From positions 1-30,672 of the forward strand of contig JALUUX010000080.1 in the NCBI GenBank assembly GCA_027021145.1: 30,672 nt of DNA. The letters are read 5' to 3'. Positions within the stretch are counted from its first letter, which is position 1; every line of letters starts with the position of its first letter. Under the pieces are notes generated by a model. That model had not been told where the DNA came from. It saw only the letters and a list, made by a program, of their open reading frames with translations, and did no database searches. A program made the translations under genes and the position numbers. This document shows positions 12,951 through 19,932 of the stretch, piece by piece. This DNA is from Candidatus Shapirobacteria bacterium (lineage in GTDB: Bacteria; Patescibacteriota; Microgenomatia; UBA12405; JAHJSD01).

Positions 12951-13460
12951 GGGTAAGAGGCTAATAATTAGCAGCGGCAAGCTATAGCTTGTTAGGATTT
13001 CTTCCCATTCTTCGGCTAATTCAAAGGGTAATCCGCCCAAGAGAATTTTGGCGCCATCTAAGGGGTAAAGGGGGAGGAGATTGAAAATAGCCAGAGAGAG
13101 ATTAATGATAATTAGGGGGGAGAAGAGGAGCTTAATTAGGGGCCAGGCTAAAAGATGACCAAGAAGGCTGAGGCCGAAAGCGAAGATAAGATTGCTCGTT
13201 GGTCCAGCTAGGGCAATTAAGGCCTGATCACGCCGAGGATGGCGGAGGTTGTAAGGGTCGATTGGAACCGGTTTGCCCCAACCAAAGCCGATGAGAATTA
13301 GGGTCAGGGTGCCAATAAAATCAAGGTGGGCTAGAGGATTAAGGGTGAGTCGGCCCGCTAGCCGCGGAGTAGGATCGCCTAAACGATCGGCAACCCAGGC
13401 ATGGGCAAATTCATGGATGGAAACAGCAATCAGGATGGCAATGAGGCTGATTAGAGTCAT
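12876..13460 (-). CDS. Site-2 protease family (M50) membrane metalloprotease
   Basis: A 194-residue polytopic membrane protein. HEFAH (H16, E17, H20) in the first membrane segment is the zinc site; the second half of the site is the NLLPLYPLDGAKIL motif near residue 130, with its aspartate as third ligand. The compact form, with LTLNPLAHLDFIGTL and GWGKPVPIDP, matches the short S2P-like group common in bacteria, which cleaves substrates within the membrane. Substrates are unknown. It shares a short intergenic region with rpmB, with AT-rich TATACT/TATAGT boxes on both strands near 13490-13499. The 3' end overlaps the DUF1858 gene. Confidence 0.9.
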   Translation of the reverse strand: MTLISLIAILIAVSIHEFAHAWVADRLGDPTPRLAGRLTLNPLAHLDFIGTLTLILIGFGWGKPVPIDPYNLRHPRRDQALIALAGPTSNLIFAFGLSLLGHLLAWPLIKLLFSPLIIINLSLAIFNLLPLYPLDGAKILLGGLPFELAEEWEEILTSYSLPLLIISLLPLFRGRSLIDLFLSPLIHILLRLLL

Positions 13461-13488
13461 GATCTGCTTGTTTGCCGAGTTTAAGTTT

Positions 13489-13496
13489 GGTATAGT
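13489..13496 (+). promoter_or_regulatory. -10 region upstream of rpmB
   Basis: TTTGG-TATAGT reads as an extended -10 on the plus strand, about 35 nt before the rpmB ATG. The overlapping minus-strand TATACT could serve the divergent protease gene. Confidence 0.35.
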
Positions 13497-13531
13497 ATAG
13501 CAGTTTTAATTGTTATTAGCGATGGGGAATT

Positions 13532-13726
13532 ATGGCGCGGTGCCAACAGTGTGGTAAGAAAACCAGAGCGGGCCGCAATGTGTCTCATTCAGATAAGAGA
13601 ACTTTGCGCAAATTTAGGCCCAATATTCAGAAAGTAACCCTCAAAGTGGGTGGATTGAAACTTAAAATGAAGCTCTGTAGTCGCTGTATTAAAAAACTCA
13701 AGCAAAAGAAAAAACAATCGGAATGA
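13532..13726 (+). CDS. rpmB: 50S ribosomal protein L28
   Basis: A 64-residue protein starting MARCQQCGKKTRAGRNVSHS, with RTLRKFRPNIQKVTL in the centre and LCSRCIKKLKQ at the end. C4/C7 and C49/C52 make a four-cysteine zinc site, so this is the zinc-ribbon (C+) form of L28. It stabilises the large ribosomal subunit. The stop overlaps the def start (ATGA at 13723-13726), so the peptide deformylase is co-translated with it. A lysine-rich tail is normal for the family. Confidence 0.94.
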   Translation: MARCQQCGKKTRAGRNVSHSDKRTLRKFRPNIQKVTLKVGGLKLKMKLCSRCIKKLKQKKKQSE

Positions 13727-14322
13727 TTTTGGTTTACCCTCATCCCAGCTTGCGTCAAAAGACGATTCCGGTGAAACAAGTCGATCAAGAGCTTCAAACC
13801 ACTGTTCGCTTGCTAGAGAAAGCGTTAGGCCAGAGTCAATTGGGGATTGGTTTAGCGGCTCCTCAAATTGGCCGTCATCAGCGAGTGTTTTTGATGAAAA
13901 AGCTCAATCAAGCCAGTTGTGAGAAATGCGACCAATGTCATTGTTCTCCTTTTAAAGTTTTAGTTAATCCGCAAATTATTGATACTTTTGGCCTGGATAA
14001 GACTTATCCTCAATTAAGACCAAAAGAGAATTCAGAAGAACCATTTCTAGAGGGCTGTCTTTCTTTTCCTCAGCTGTATGGGCCGGTGAAGCGCTGGTTA
14101 AAGATTAAAGTAAGTTACCAACAACCAGATTTTGATCGCCAGCGGTTGGAGTTGGTGGAAGCAGTTTTAGAGGACTTAGAAGCAATTGTTTTTCAGCACG
14201 AATTGGATCATTTGGACGGCATCCTTTTTATTGATCATGTCCAAAAACGAGGCGATCAGCTTTATCTTCAGGAGAAGAAAAAAATGAACCCCATTACTCT
14301 CGATCAGTGGTTGGCTCGTTAG
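13723..14322 (+). CDS. def: Peptide deformylase with a cysteine-rich insertion
   Basis: Removes the N-formyl group from nascent proteins. All three motifs are present: GIGLAAPQIG (41-50), EGCLSFP (110-116, metal ligand C112) and QHELDHLDGILFID (158-171, ligands H159 and H163, catalytic E160). The 199-residue length is slightly above average because of an insertion after the first motif containing CEKCDQCHC (C66, C69, C72, C74), which looks like an extra metal-binding knuckle and is not a normal PDF feature. The start overlaps the rpmB stop. The 3' end overlaps the convergent ligase-like gene by 29 nt. Confidence 0.93.
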   Translation: MILVYPHPSLRQKTIPVKQVDQELQTTVRLLEKALGQSQLGIGLAAPQIGRHQRVFLMKKLNQASCEKCDQCHCSPFKVLVNPQIIDTFGLDKTYPQLRPKENSEEPFLEGCLSFPQLYGPVKRWLKIKVSYQQPDFDRQRLELVEAVLEDLEAIVFQHELDHLDGILFIDHVQKRGDQLYLQEKKKMNPITLDQWLAR

Positions 14323-16288
14323 GTTGATTCTCCTTCAGCGCTTTGGTTTGTTCCAGGGCTTTTTGAGCGGCTTGATAATCAGGTTTAAGTTCTAGGGCTC
14401 GCCGGAGAAACTCCTGGGCCCGATCATGATCATTGAAGGCTTGATAGATCAGGCCAATATTGTAGGCAATCTTGGGATCAGTGGGGGCTAGTTTTTGGGC
14501 TTGGAGGAGGGTTTCCAGGGCTCGGCGCAAATAATCGATCTCAAGAAAAGAGAGGTAATAATACATCTTCGCCTGATTTTTATAGTAGTTAAGATGAAAA
14601 GGTGAGTAGGTCAGGGCCTTTCTACTGTCTGCCACTGCTTGCTGAGTGAGTTGCCGAAGTCGGACATCGGGTTCAGCTTGAGGCTGTTTTTGATGAAGGG
14701 CGGCCACTAGTTTGGCTTCAACTACGCTTCGGTGAGACCAGAAAAGCGGTTCATTGGGGTTGAGTTTAAGAGCTTGGCTGAGATTCTGAAGACTTTTATT
14801 GAGATAGCCCATTTTCTCCCAATCGCGGCCTCGGGCAAAATAAAAATCCGCCCGCCAATAATTGATTACTTTAATGATGAGAAAAAGGGCGATCAGGCTA
14901 AGACCGATTAAGAGTGGTTGATTAGTTTTGATAGATTTATTTTGGGGAAAGTTTGGAGCGGTCGAATCAACCAGAAACCCGGGTAAGAGAAAGAAGAAGA
15001 GGGCGACAGGAACTACAGAGAAACCGAAAAAATTAGTAATAAGAAGACTAGCAAGAGGATAATGAATGGCATTCAGAGAATTAGATGACTTCTTTCTAAG
15101 AGAATAGATAATAGGGCTAACGGCGAGGATCAAATAACTAACCAGACCAAAAGTACCAGTGGTAGCGGCAAAATTGAGTAGCTCGTTATGGGCTTTGTTA
15201 TAAAGAAAGTCCCATTCTGAGGTATCATTGTGTTCCCGGGGGCGGACCCAATAGTAGCTATAGGCAAAAGTCTCAACCCCAGTACCAAAAAGCGGATAGC
15301 GGCGCCAAAGAGCCAAGGCTCCTTTCCAAACAATCTTACGAATATCAGAAGAAGGGGTGATTTTTAATTTGGTCATTTGCTCATTGGTCATTGAAACAGT
15401 TGGTTTTTTGGTCTCCTGGACATCGCTTAAAAATGAGAGATTGATTTTGGCTCTCAAATCTCTCAACTGAAAGGGAATTCCCACCAGCCAAGAGAGAACA
15501 ATAACCAGACTGCTGATTAGTAATAGCTTCTTTCTCAGTTCTTTACCTTTTTTGCCTTTATTTCTTATAGATTGGATAAACTTCTTCGTTAAGAAGATTA
15601 AAAAAGGAATAATAAAACCCAAGAAACCGGAGCGTGATTTAGTGTAGAGAAGACAAAGATAGAGTATAGAGTATAAAGTATAGAGGATAGAGGGGAGGGG
15701 CTTTGGAGAAGAGATTATTTGGATTAAGACAATAAAGATCAAGATATCTAAATAGGCGGCGAGCCAATTGGGTTGGCCTAAGGTAGAAAAAACCCGGTTT
15801 TGAACATCTTGCACCCAGATATTTTTATCAATCCCAAAATGCTCAGCGATTCCATAGAGGGCGACTAATCCTCCTGAAGCGAGAGCCACTTTAATTAATC
15901 GCTTTTTTTGGGTCGATTTAATATTGCTGACAAAGGCCCAGTAGAGAAGGAGATAACAAATGGTCGAAAGGAGGCCACCGTGAAAGCGAGAGTAATAACC
16001 AAAAATGCTGGTGTGACGATCAATAGAGACCAAAGTGCTGATGGCTTGGGAGAGGAAAAAAATGATTAGGGGGAGATCCCAGAAGCTGCGGCGGAAAATG
16101 AACTGCTGGTTGGTAATCATTTTGGCTAACCAGGCCCAAACAATAATAATAGTGAGGCCGTAAACGGTGACCATTTTATTGAATTCAAAGAGTTCGTAAT
16201 TCCAGGGGGTAAGGATCAGCGGGACAAAGAAAAAAAGTCCGGCGTAGGCAAGAAAAATAATTTGGTCCCAAATTTTGCTCCCAATCAT
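14294..16288 (-). CDS. O-antigen ligase/polymerase-like membrane protein with C-terminal TPRs
   Basis: A 664-residue protein. Roughly the first 470 residues form about a dozen membrane segments with a large loop containing FGTGVETFAYSYYWVRP and NKAHNELLNFAATTGTFG, the Wzy_C/O-antigen-ligase signature (periplasmic-side Arg/His region). Residues about 485-655 are soluble tetratricopeptide repeats (SLQNLSQALKLNPNEPLFW, AYNIGLIYQAF, AQEFLRRALELKPDYQAAQ). Proteins of this build attach or polymerise surface polysaccharide or glycosylate proteins; the exact substrate is not readable. Two low-complexity insertions derive from genomic repeats: about residues 297-310 (VSMTNEQMTKLKI) and about 197-212 (ILYTLYSILYLCLLY). 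A TG-A-TACACT -10 lies 6 nt before the ATG. Confidence 0.88.
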   Translation of the reverse strand: MIGSKIWDQIIFLAYAGLFFFVPLILTPWNYELFEFNKMVTVYGLTIIIVWAWLAKMITNQQFIFRRSFWDLPLIIFFLSQAISTLVSIDRHTSIFGYYSRFHGGLLSTICYLLLYWAFVSNIKSTQKKRLIKVALASGGLVALYGIAEHFGIDKNIWVQDVQNRVFSTLGQPNWLAAYLDILIFIVLIQIISSPKPLPSILYTLYSILYLCLLYTKSRSGFLGFIIPFLIFLTKKFIQSIRNKGKKGKELRKKLLLISSLVIVLSWLVGIPFQLRDLRAKINLSFLSDVQETKKPTVSMTNEQMTKLKITPSSDIRKIVWKGALALWRRYPLFGTGVETFAYSYYWVRPREHNDTSEWDFLYNKAHNELLNFAATTGTFGLVSYLILAVSPIIYSLRKKSSNSLNAIHYPLASLLITNFFGFSVVPVALFFFLLPGFLVDSTAPNFPQNKSIKTNQPLLIGLSLIALFLIIKVINYWRADFYFARGRDWEKMGYLNKSLQNLSQALKLNPNEPLFWSHRSVVEAKLVAALHQKQPQAEPDVRLRQLTQQAVADSRKALTYSPFHLNYYKNQAKMYYYLSFLEIDYLRRALETLLQAQKLAPTDPKIAYNIGLIYQAFNDHDRAQEFLRRALELKPDYQAAQKALEQTKALKENQPNEPTTDRE
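15368..15394. repeat. In-frame copy of the dispersed GGTCATTTG repeat
   Basis: TTTGGTCATTTGCTCATTGG inside the ligase-like gene matches the repeat words at 10316-10390 and encodes MTNEQMTK on the minus strand. Confidence 0.55.
15652..15693. repeat. Short tandem TATAGAG-type repeat inside a gene
   Basis: Four imperfect units of TATAGAG/TATAAAG in the ligase-like gene, coding for a Tyr/Leu-rich membrane stretch. Confidence 0.5.
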
Positions 16289-16294
16289 AAGAAA

Positions 16295-16300
16295 AGTGTA
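16295..16300 (-). promoter_or_regulatory. Extended -10 of the ligase-like gene
   Basis: Minus-strand TGA-TACACT followed by six bases and ATG at 16288. Confidence 0.45.
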
Positions 16301-16310
16301 TCATATAAGA

Positions 16311-16435
16311 AAACCCTAAATTCGAAATCCTAAATTCTAAACAAATCCCAATTTTCAAAATCTAAATTCCAAAAAATTTTTTGGAATTTGAAATTTAGAA
16401 TTTAGAATTTGTTTAGGATTTAGAAATTAGAATTT
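16311..16435. repeat. Long imperfect palindrome upstream of mreB
   Basis: Left arm words AAATTC/CCTAAATTCTAAACAAAT and right arm words ATTTGTTTAGGATTTAG are mirror images around CCAAAAAATTTTTTGG (about 16370-16385). Each arm is built of tandem AAATTCTAAATTC / GAATTTAGAATTT units. No coding potential. TAGAAT at 16428-16433 in the right arm may serve as the mreB -10 box, 9 nt before the ATG. Confidence 0.8.
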
Positions 16436-16442
16436 ATGATTT

Positions 16443-17474
16443 ATGAAATTAAATTTTTCTTTTTCTATCGCCATTGATCTTGGAACAGCCAATACTTTGG
16501 CAGCGGTGCCGGGCAAGGGGATTATTTTTGATGAGCCCACGGTGGTGGCTCGGCTAAAAAAGCGGCCGGGAGTTAAACCCAAGCCGATTGCTTTTGGTGG
16601 CAAAGCCAAGAAAATGATTGGTCGAGAGCCTCAGACAATTGAGGTGGTGGCCCCGTTAAAAAACGGAGTGATCGCTGATTTTGATGCTGCCGTTGCCTTT
16701 TTAGCCTATCTTCTGGATATTGTCACCCAGTTGCCTTCACGCTGGCCGCGATTATTAAAGCCTCAAGCGATCATCGGTGTTCCTTCAGGAGCGACTGAGG
16801 TAGAAAAGCGAGCGGTTCGGGCCGCGGCTGAGCAAGCCGGCCTCGGCCGAGTTTATTTGGTCGAAGAGTTGATTTTAGCCGCCTTAGGGGCTGGGCTGGC
16901 GATCGAAAAAGCCGTAGGTCACTTGATTTTTGATCTCGGAGCCGGTGTTACTGAGATGGGAGTAATCTCTTTGGGTGGCTTGGTCTTGCAGCGCTGCTTG
17001 CAATTGGGTGGTCAAAGAATGGATCAGGCAATTATTGATTTTGTTCGGTTGAAATACGGCTTGTTGATTGGTCGAATTATGGCAGAAAAGGTAAAAATTA
17101 ATTTAGGCAGTGTTTTGCCTACGGGAGAGGAAAGGAAAATGAGGTTGCCGGGGCGAGATTTGGAGACCGGGTTGCCTCGAGAGGTTGAAATCAGTGAGGC
17201 GGAAATTAGAGAGGCGATCTCACCATTGATTCAAGAGATGATTACCAATTTAACCGAGTTAATCGAAGAAACTCCACCAGAGCTGACGCTTGATATTGCC
17301 CGGCGAGGAATCGTTCTAACCGGCGGTGGGGCCCAATTAAGGGGAATGGAGCCATTGATCGCCGAGACAACCAAAATGCCGGTTTGGACGGCAAAACAAC
17401 CGCGAGAGGTGGTGGTTCGGGGCGGGGTAAAACTTTGGCAGAATCGAGATCAATTAAAGTCATTGGCCACTTAA
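16443..17474 (+). CDS. mreB: Rod shape-determining protein MreB
   Basis: A 343-residue actin homologue. Phosphate-1 loop IAIDLGTANTLA (9-20), GVIADFDAAVAFLAYLL, IIGVPSGATEVEKRAVRAAAEQAG, VEELILAALGAGL, phosphate-2 LIFDLGAGVTEMGVISLGG, and the adenosine motif VLTGGGAQLRGMEPLI are all present and in order. MreB filaments under the membrane position the wall-synthesis machinery. Length and domain order match the family. It heads an operon with mreC (25-nt gap) and a class B penicillin-binding protein. Its upstream region is a repeat palindrome that seems to provide the -10 box. Confidence 0.95.
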   Translation: MKLNFSFSIAIDLGTANTLAAVPGKGIIFDEPTVVARLKKRPGVKPKPIAFGGKAKKMIGREPQTIEVVAPLKNGVIADFDAAVAFLAYLLDIVTQLPSRWPRLLKPQAIIGVPSGATEVEKRAVRAAAEQAGLGRVYLVEELILAALGAGLAIEKAVGHLIFDLGAGVTEMGVISLGGLVLQRCLQLGGQRMDQAIIDFVRLKYGLLIGRIMAEKVKINLGSVLPTGEERKMRLPGRDLETGLPREVEISEAEIREAISPLIQEMITNLTELIEETPPELTLDIARRGIVLTGGGAQLRGMEPLIAETTKMPVWTAKQPREVVVRGGVKLWQNRDQLKSLAT

Positions 17475-17487
17475 GCAACTCTTCAGT

Positions 17488-17493
17488 TATACT
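17488..17493 (+). promoter_or_regulatory. -10 box of mreC
   Basis: TATACT five bases before the mreC ATG, within the mreB-mreC gap; suggests an internal leaderless promoter in the operon. Confidence 0.4.
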
Positions 17494-17498
17494 AAGTT

Positions 17499-18221
17499 AT
17501 GAGGCCAAAATTAACTTTGATTGCGTTATTGGGGTTAGTTTGGACCTTGAGTGCTCGAGGAAAATTGGACTTTCTCTATCGGCAAGTTGATCGCTGGTTG
17601 CTAGCGAGCCGAGTTAGACTTTATCAGCTGGCTCAAGCTGAGTCAGAAGCTAAGCCTGATCAGTTAACTAGTTGTCAAGCGGCTTTAGCTGATTTACAAG
17701 AAGAAAACTGGCAATTGCGCCGACTTTTAGGGGCTGGCATTAAGCCAAAAACCCAATTGATACCAGGTCGGGTTGTCGCGGCCAATGATCGGCGCCTGAT
17801 TTTGGCTTTGACCAGTGATCGGTCCGTGGCCTCGAGGGCGGCGGTGGTCAAAGACCGATTTTTAGTGGGTTATCTTGGGCGCCGCCAGGGATTGGCGGCA
17901 GCAGTTCAATTGTTGACTGATCCTGAATTTAGGTTGCCGGTGAAGATTTGGTTGCGGCGCCAATTGGCGGAACAGGGCCAACCCAGCCTAGCCGAGGGTC
18001 TCCTTCAGGGGGGCGAACCGATTCTTGTCAAAGAGATTTTGGCCAGCGAAAAAATCCAGCCCGGCTATTGGGTGGCGACCGTAGTTGAAACTGGCGATCT
18101 CTTTTTAATTGGCCAAATTAAAAAGGTCTATCCTTCCGAGGATAAGGTTTTTCAAGAGGCTGAGGTGGAATGGATGATTAATCCTAAGGAATTGTTAACT
18201 GTCGGAATTATTAAGCCATAG
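17499..18221 (+). CDS. mreC: Rod shape-determining protein MreC
   Basis: A 240-residue protein with one N-terminal hydrophobic segment (LTLIALLGLVWTLSA), a helical stretch likely to be a coiled coil at about 55-80 (QAALADLQEENWQLRRLLGA), and the beta-rich MreC domain: GRVVAANDRRLILALTSDR, VVKDRFLVGYLGRR, VQLLTDPEFRLPVKI, VKEILASEKIQPGYWVATV and LFLIGQIKKVYPSED. MreC lies outside the membrane and activates PBP2 within the elongasome. Position between mreB and the PBP gene confirms the assignment. No mreD follows; the PBP gene starts 13 nt later. Confidence 0.92.
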   Translation: MRPKLTLIALLGLVWTLSARGKLDFLYRQVDRWLLASRVRLYQLAQAESEAKPDQLTSCQAALADLQEENWQLRRLLGAGIKPKTQLIPGRVVAANDRRLILALTSDRSVASRAAVVKDRFLVGYLGRRQGLAAAVQLLTDPEFRLPVKIWLRRQLAEQGQPSLAEGLLQGGEPILVKEILASEKIQPGYWVATVVETGDLFLIGQIKKVYPSEDKVFQEAEVEWMINPKELLTVGIIKP

Positions 18222-18234
18222 CGGGGGCTTTTAG

Positions 18235-19839
18235 ATGGTTATTCTCCATTATCTCTTAATTTTAATCTTTGGTTTTTTTGCGGCGCGATCGTTTGACCTG
18301 ATGATTATTCGAGGTCGCTATTTTCGTCGCTTAGCTGATGAAAACAGAATTAGGCGGGTGAGAATAGTCCCGGCTCGGGGGCGAATTTTGGATCGACAGG
18401 GATTCGAATTAGCCCGCAATACCGTGGTCTATCGCGATCAGGCCGGCAAGAAGCTTAGCCGCCAGGAAGCGTTGGCGCGCGAAGCTCGGGGCGAAGTGAT
18501 CAAGAAAGACTGGCAGCGAGAGTATCCTTTAGCTCAAGCGGCGGCTCATTTAACCGGTTATTTAACCGAAGCGACTCAGGAGGAAATTAACGCCAGTCAG
18601 GAAAATTGTCCCATTGGCTTGGGTGATTTGGTGGGACGAGGAGGAATTGAGCAAGAGTATGATTGTCAGTTGCGCGGTCGGCCGGGAGAAGAGTTGGTTG
18701 AGGTCGATGCCCGAGGAGAGGTGAAGCGCCGCTTGGGGCAACGGCCAGCTCAGCCTGGGCAAGATATTCGGCTAACCATTGATAAAAATTGGCAGCAGGC
18801 GGTAGGGCAGGTCTTGTCTCAGGCAGAAAAACCTGATTTATCCAAGGCAGTGGTGGTTTTAGATCCGAGAACCGGCCAGGTATTAGCCTTGGCCTCGTGG
18901 CCCGCCTTTGATCCTAACAGTTTTACTAAGTTTCGCCGCGAAGAGCAGATTCAAGCCTGGCTAAATGATCCCCAGCTGCCCTTTCTTAATCGGGTCATTG
19001 GGGGCGCTTATCATCCGGGTTCGGTTTTTAAAATGATCACTGCCATCGCCGGTCTGGAAGCGGGCAAGATTGATGCTCAAACTCAAGTGGAGGACACCGG
19101 CGTGATCAAGATTGGTCAATGGCAGTTTGGTAATTGGTATTGGCTTGAGTATGGCCGGAAAGAGGGTTTGGTCGATTTAGTTAAGGCAATTAAGCGGTCT
19201 AACGATATTTATTTTTATAAAGTGGGCGAATGGTTGGGAGTGGAGGTGCTTTTGGATTGGGCTAAGCGGTTTGGTTTGGGTCATCTCACTGGAATTGATT
19301 TGCCCGGCGAGGTGAGCGGCTTATTGCCTTCGCCAGAATGGAAGGAAAAGACAAAAGGAGAACGCTGGTTTTTAGGTAATACTTATCATTTAGCCATTGG
19401 TCAGGGTGATTTAACTATGACTCCGCTTCAGGTGGCGGTGGAAACAGCGGTGATTGCCAATGGCGGGAAGTGGTGCCGACCGCACCTAAATCTAATCCAA
19501 AAACCAAAAACCAAAAACCAAAGAGATGGTAATCAAGATTGTCGTGAGCTGGGGATTAAAAGAGAGCATTTGGAGTTGGTAAAGCAGGGGATGATTGAGG
19601 CTTGTTCGCCGGGAGGAACGGGATTTCCGTTTTTTAATTTCAAGCCCCAAGTGGCCTGTAAGACTGGTACGGCTGAGGTCGGCGATGGTACTGATGAGAC
19701 CCATGCCTGGTTCACCCTTTTTTATCCGACAGATCAGCCGCGGGTGGTGATTACGGTTTTGGTGGAGCGCGGCGGCTCGGGCGCCTATGTCGCCGCCCCA
19801 ATCGCCCGACAACTAATCGAAACTTATCAGACTTATTAA
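18235..19839 (+). CDS. mrdA: Penicillin-binding protein 2 (peptidoglycan transpeptidase)
   Basis: A 534-residue class B PBP. One N-terminal membrane anchor (VILHYLLILIFGFFAARSF), then the pedestal with RGRILDRQGFELARN and the GRGGIEQEYDCQLRGRPGEE motif, and a transpeptidase domain with the catalytic S263-V-F-K266 in GGAYHPGSVFK, S322-N-D324 (RSNDIYFYKVG) and K476-T-G478 (CKTGTAEVGDG). It cross-links peptidoglycan during elongation. Downstream of mreBC this is the MrdA-type enzyme. A tandem CCAAAAA repeat adds a Lys/Gln-rich loop (QKPKTKNQ, about residues 420-428) before the last motif. RodA is not in the window. Confidence 0.93.
   Translation: MVILHYLLILIFGFFAARSFDLMIIRGRYFRRLADENRIRRVRIVPARGRILDRQGFELARNTVVYRDQAGKKLSRQEALAREARGEVIKKDWQREYPLAQAAAHLTGYLTEATQEEINASQENCPIGLGDLVGRGGIEQEYDCQLRGRPGEELVEVDARGEVKRRLGQRPAQPGQDIRLTIDKNWQQAVGQVLSQAEKPDLSKAVVVLDPRTGQVLALASWPAFDPNSFTKFRREEQIQAWLNDPQLPFLNRVIGGAYHPGSVFKMITAIAGLEAGKIDAQTQVEDTGVIKIGQWQFGNWYWLEYGRKEGLVDLVKAIKRSNDIYFYKVGEWLGVEVLLDWAKRFGLGHLTGIDLPGEVSGLLPSPEWKEKTKGERWFLGNTYHLAIGQGDLTMTPLQVAVETAVIANGGKWCRPHLNLIQKPKTKNQRDGNQDCRELGIKREHLELVKQGMIEACSPGGTGFPFFNFKPQVACKTGTAEVGDGTDETHAWFTLFYPTDQPRVVITVLVERGGSGAYVAAPIARQLIETYQTY
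19494..19523 (+). repeat. Tandem CCAAAAA repeat in pbp2
   Basis: About four units of CCAAAAA, in frame, coding for QKPKTKNQ in a surface loop of the transpeptidase domain. Confidence 0.6.
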
Positions 19840-19932
19840 TTAGCCCAGCAAACTATTTGGCTTTAATAGCTTAGTGGAGGGAGGGAGGTTTTGGGGGTTG
19901 ATTTTGCTTAGATTAAATTTTACCATTTAAGT

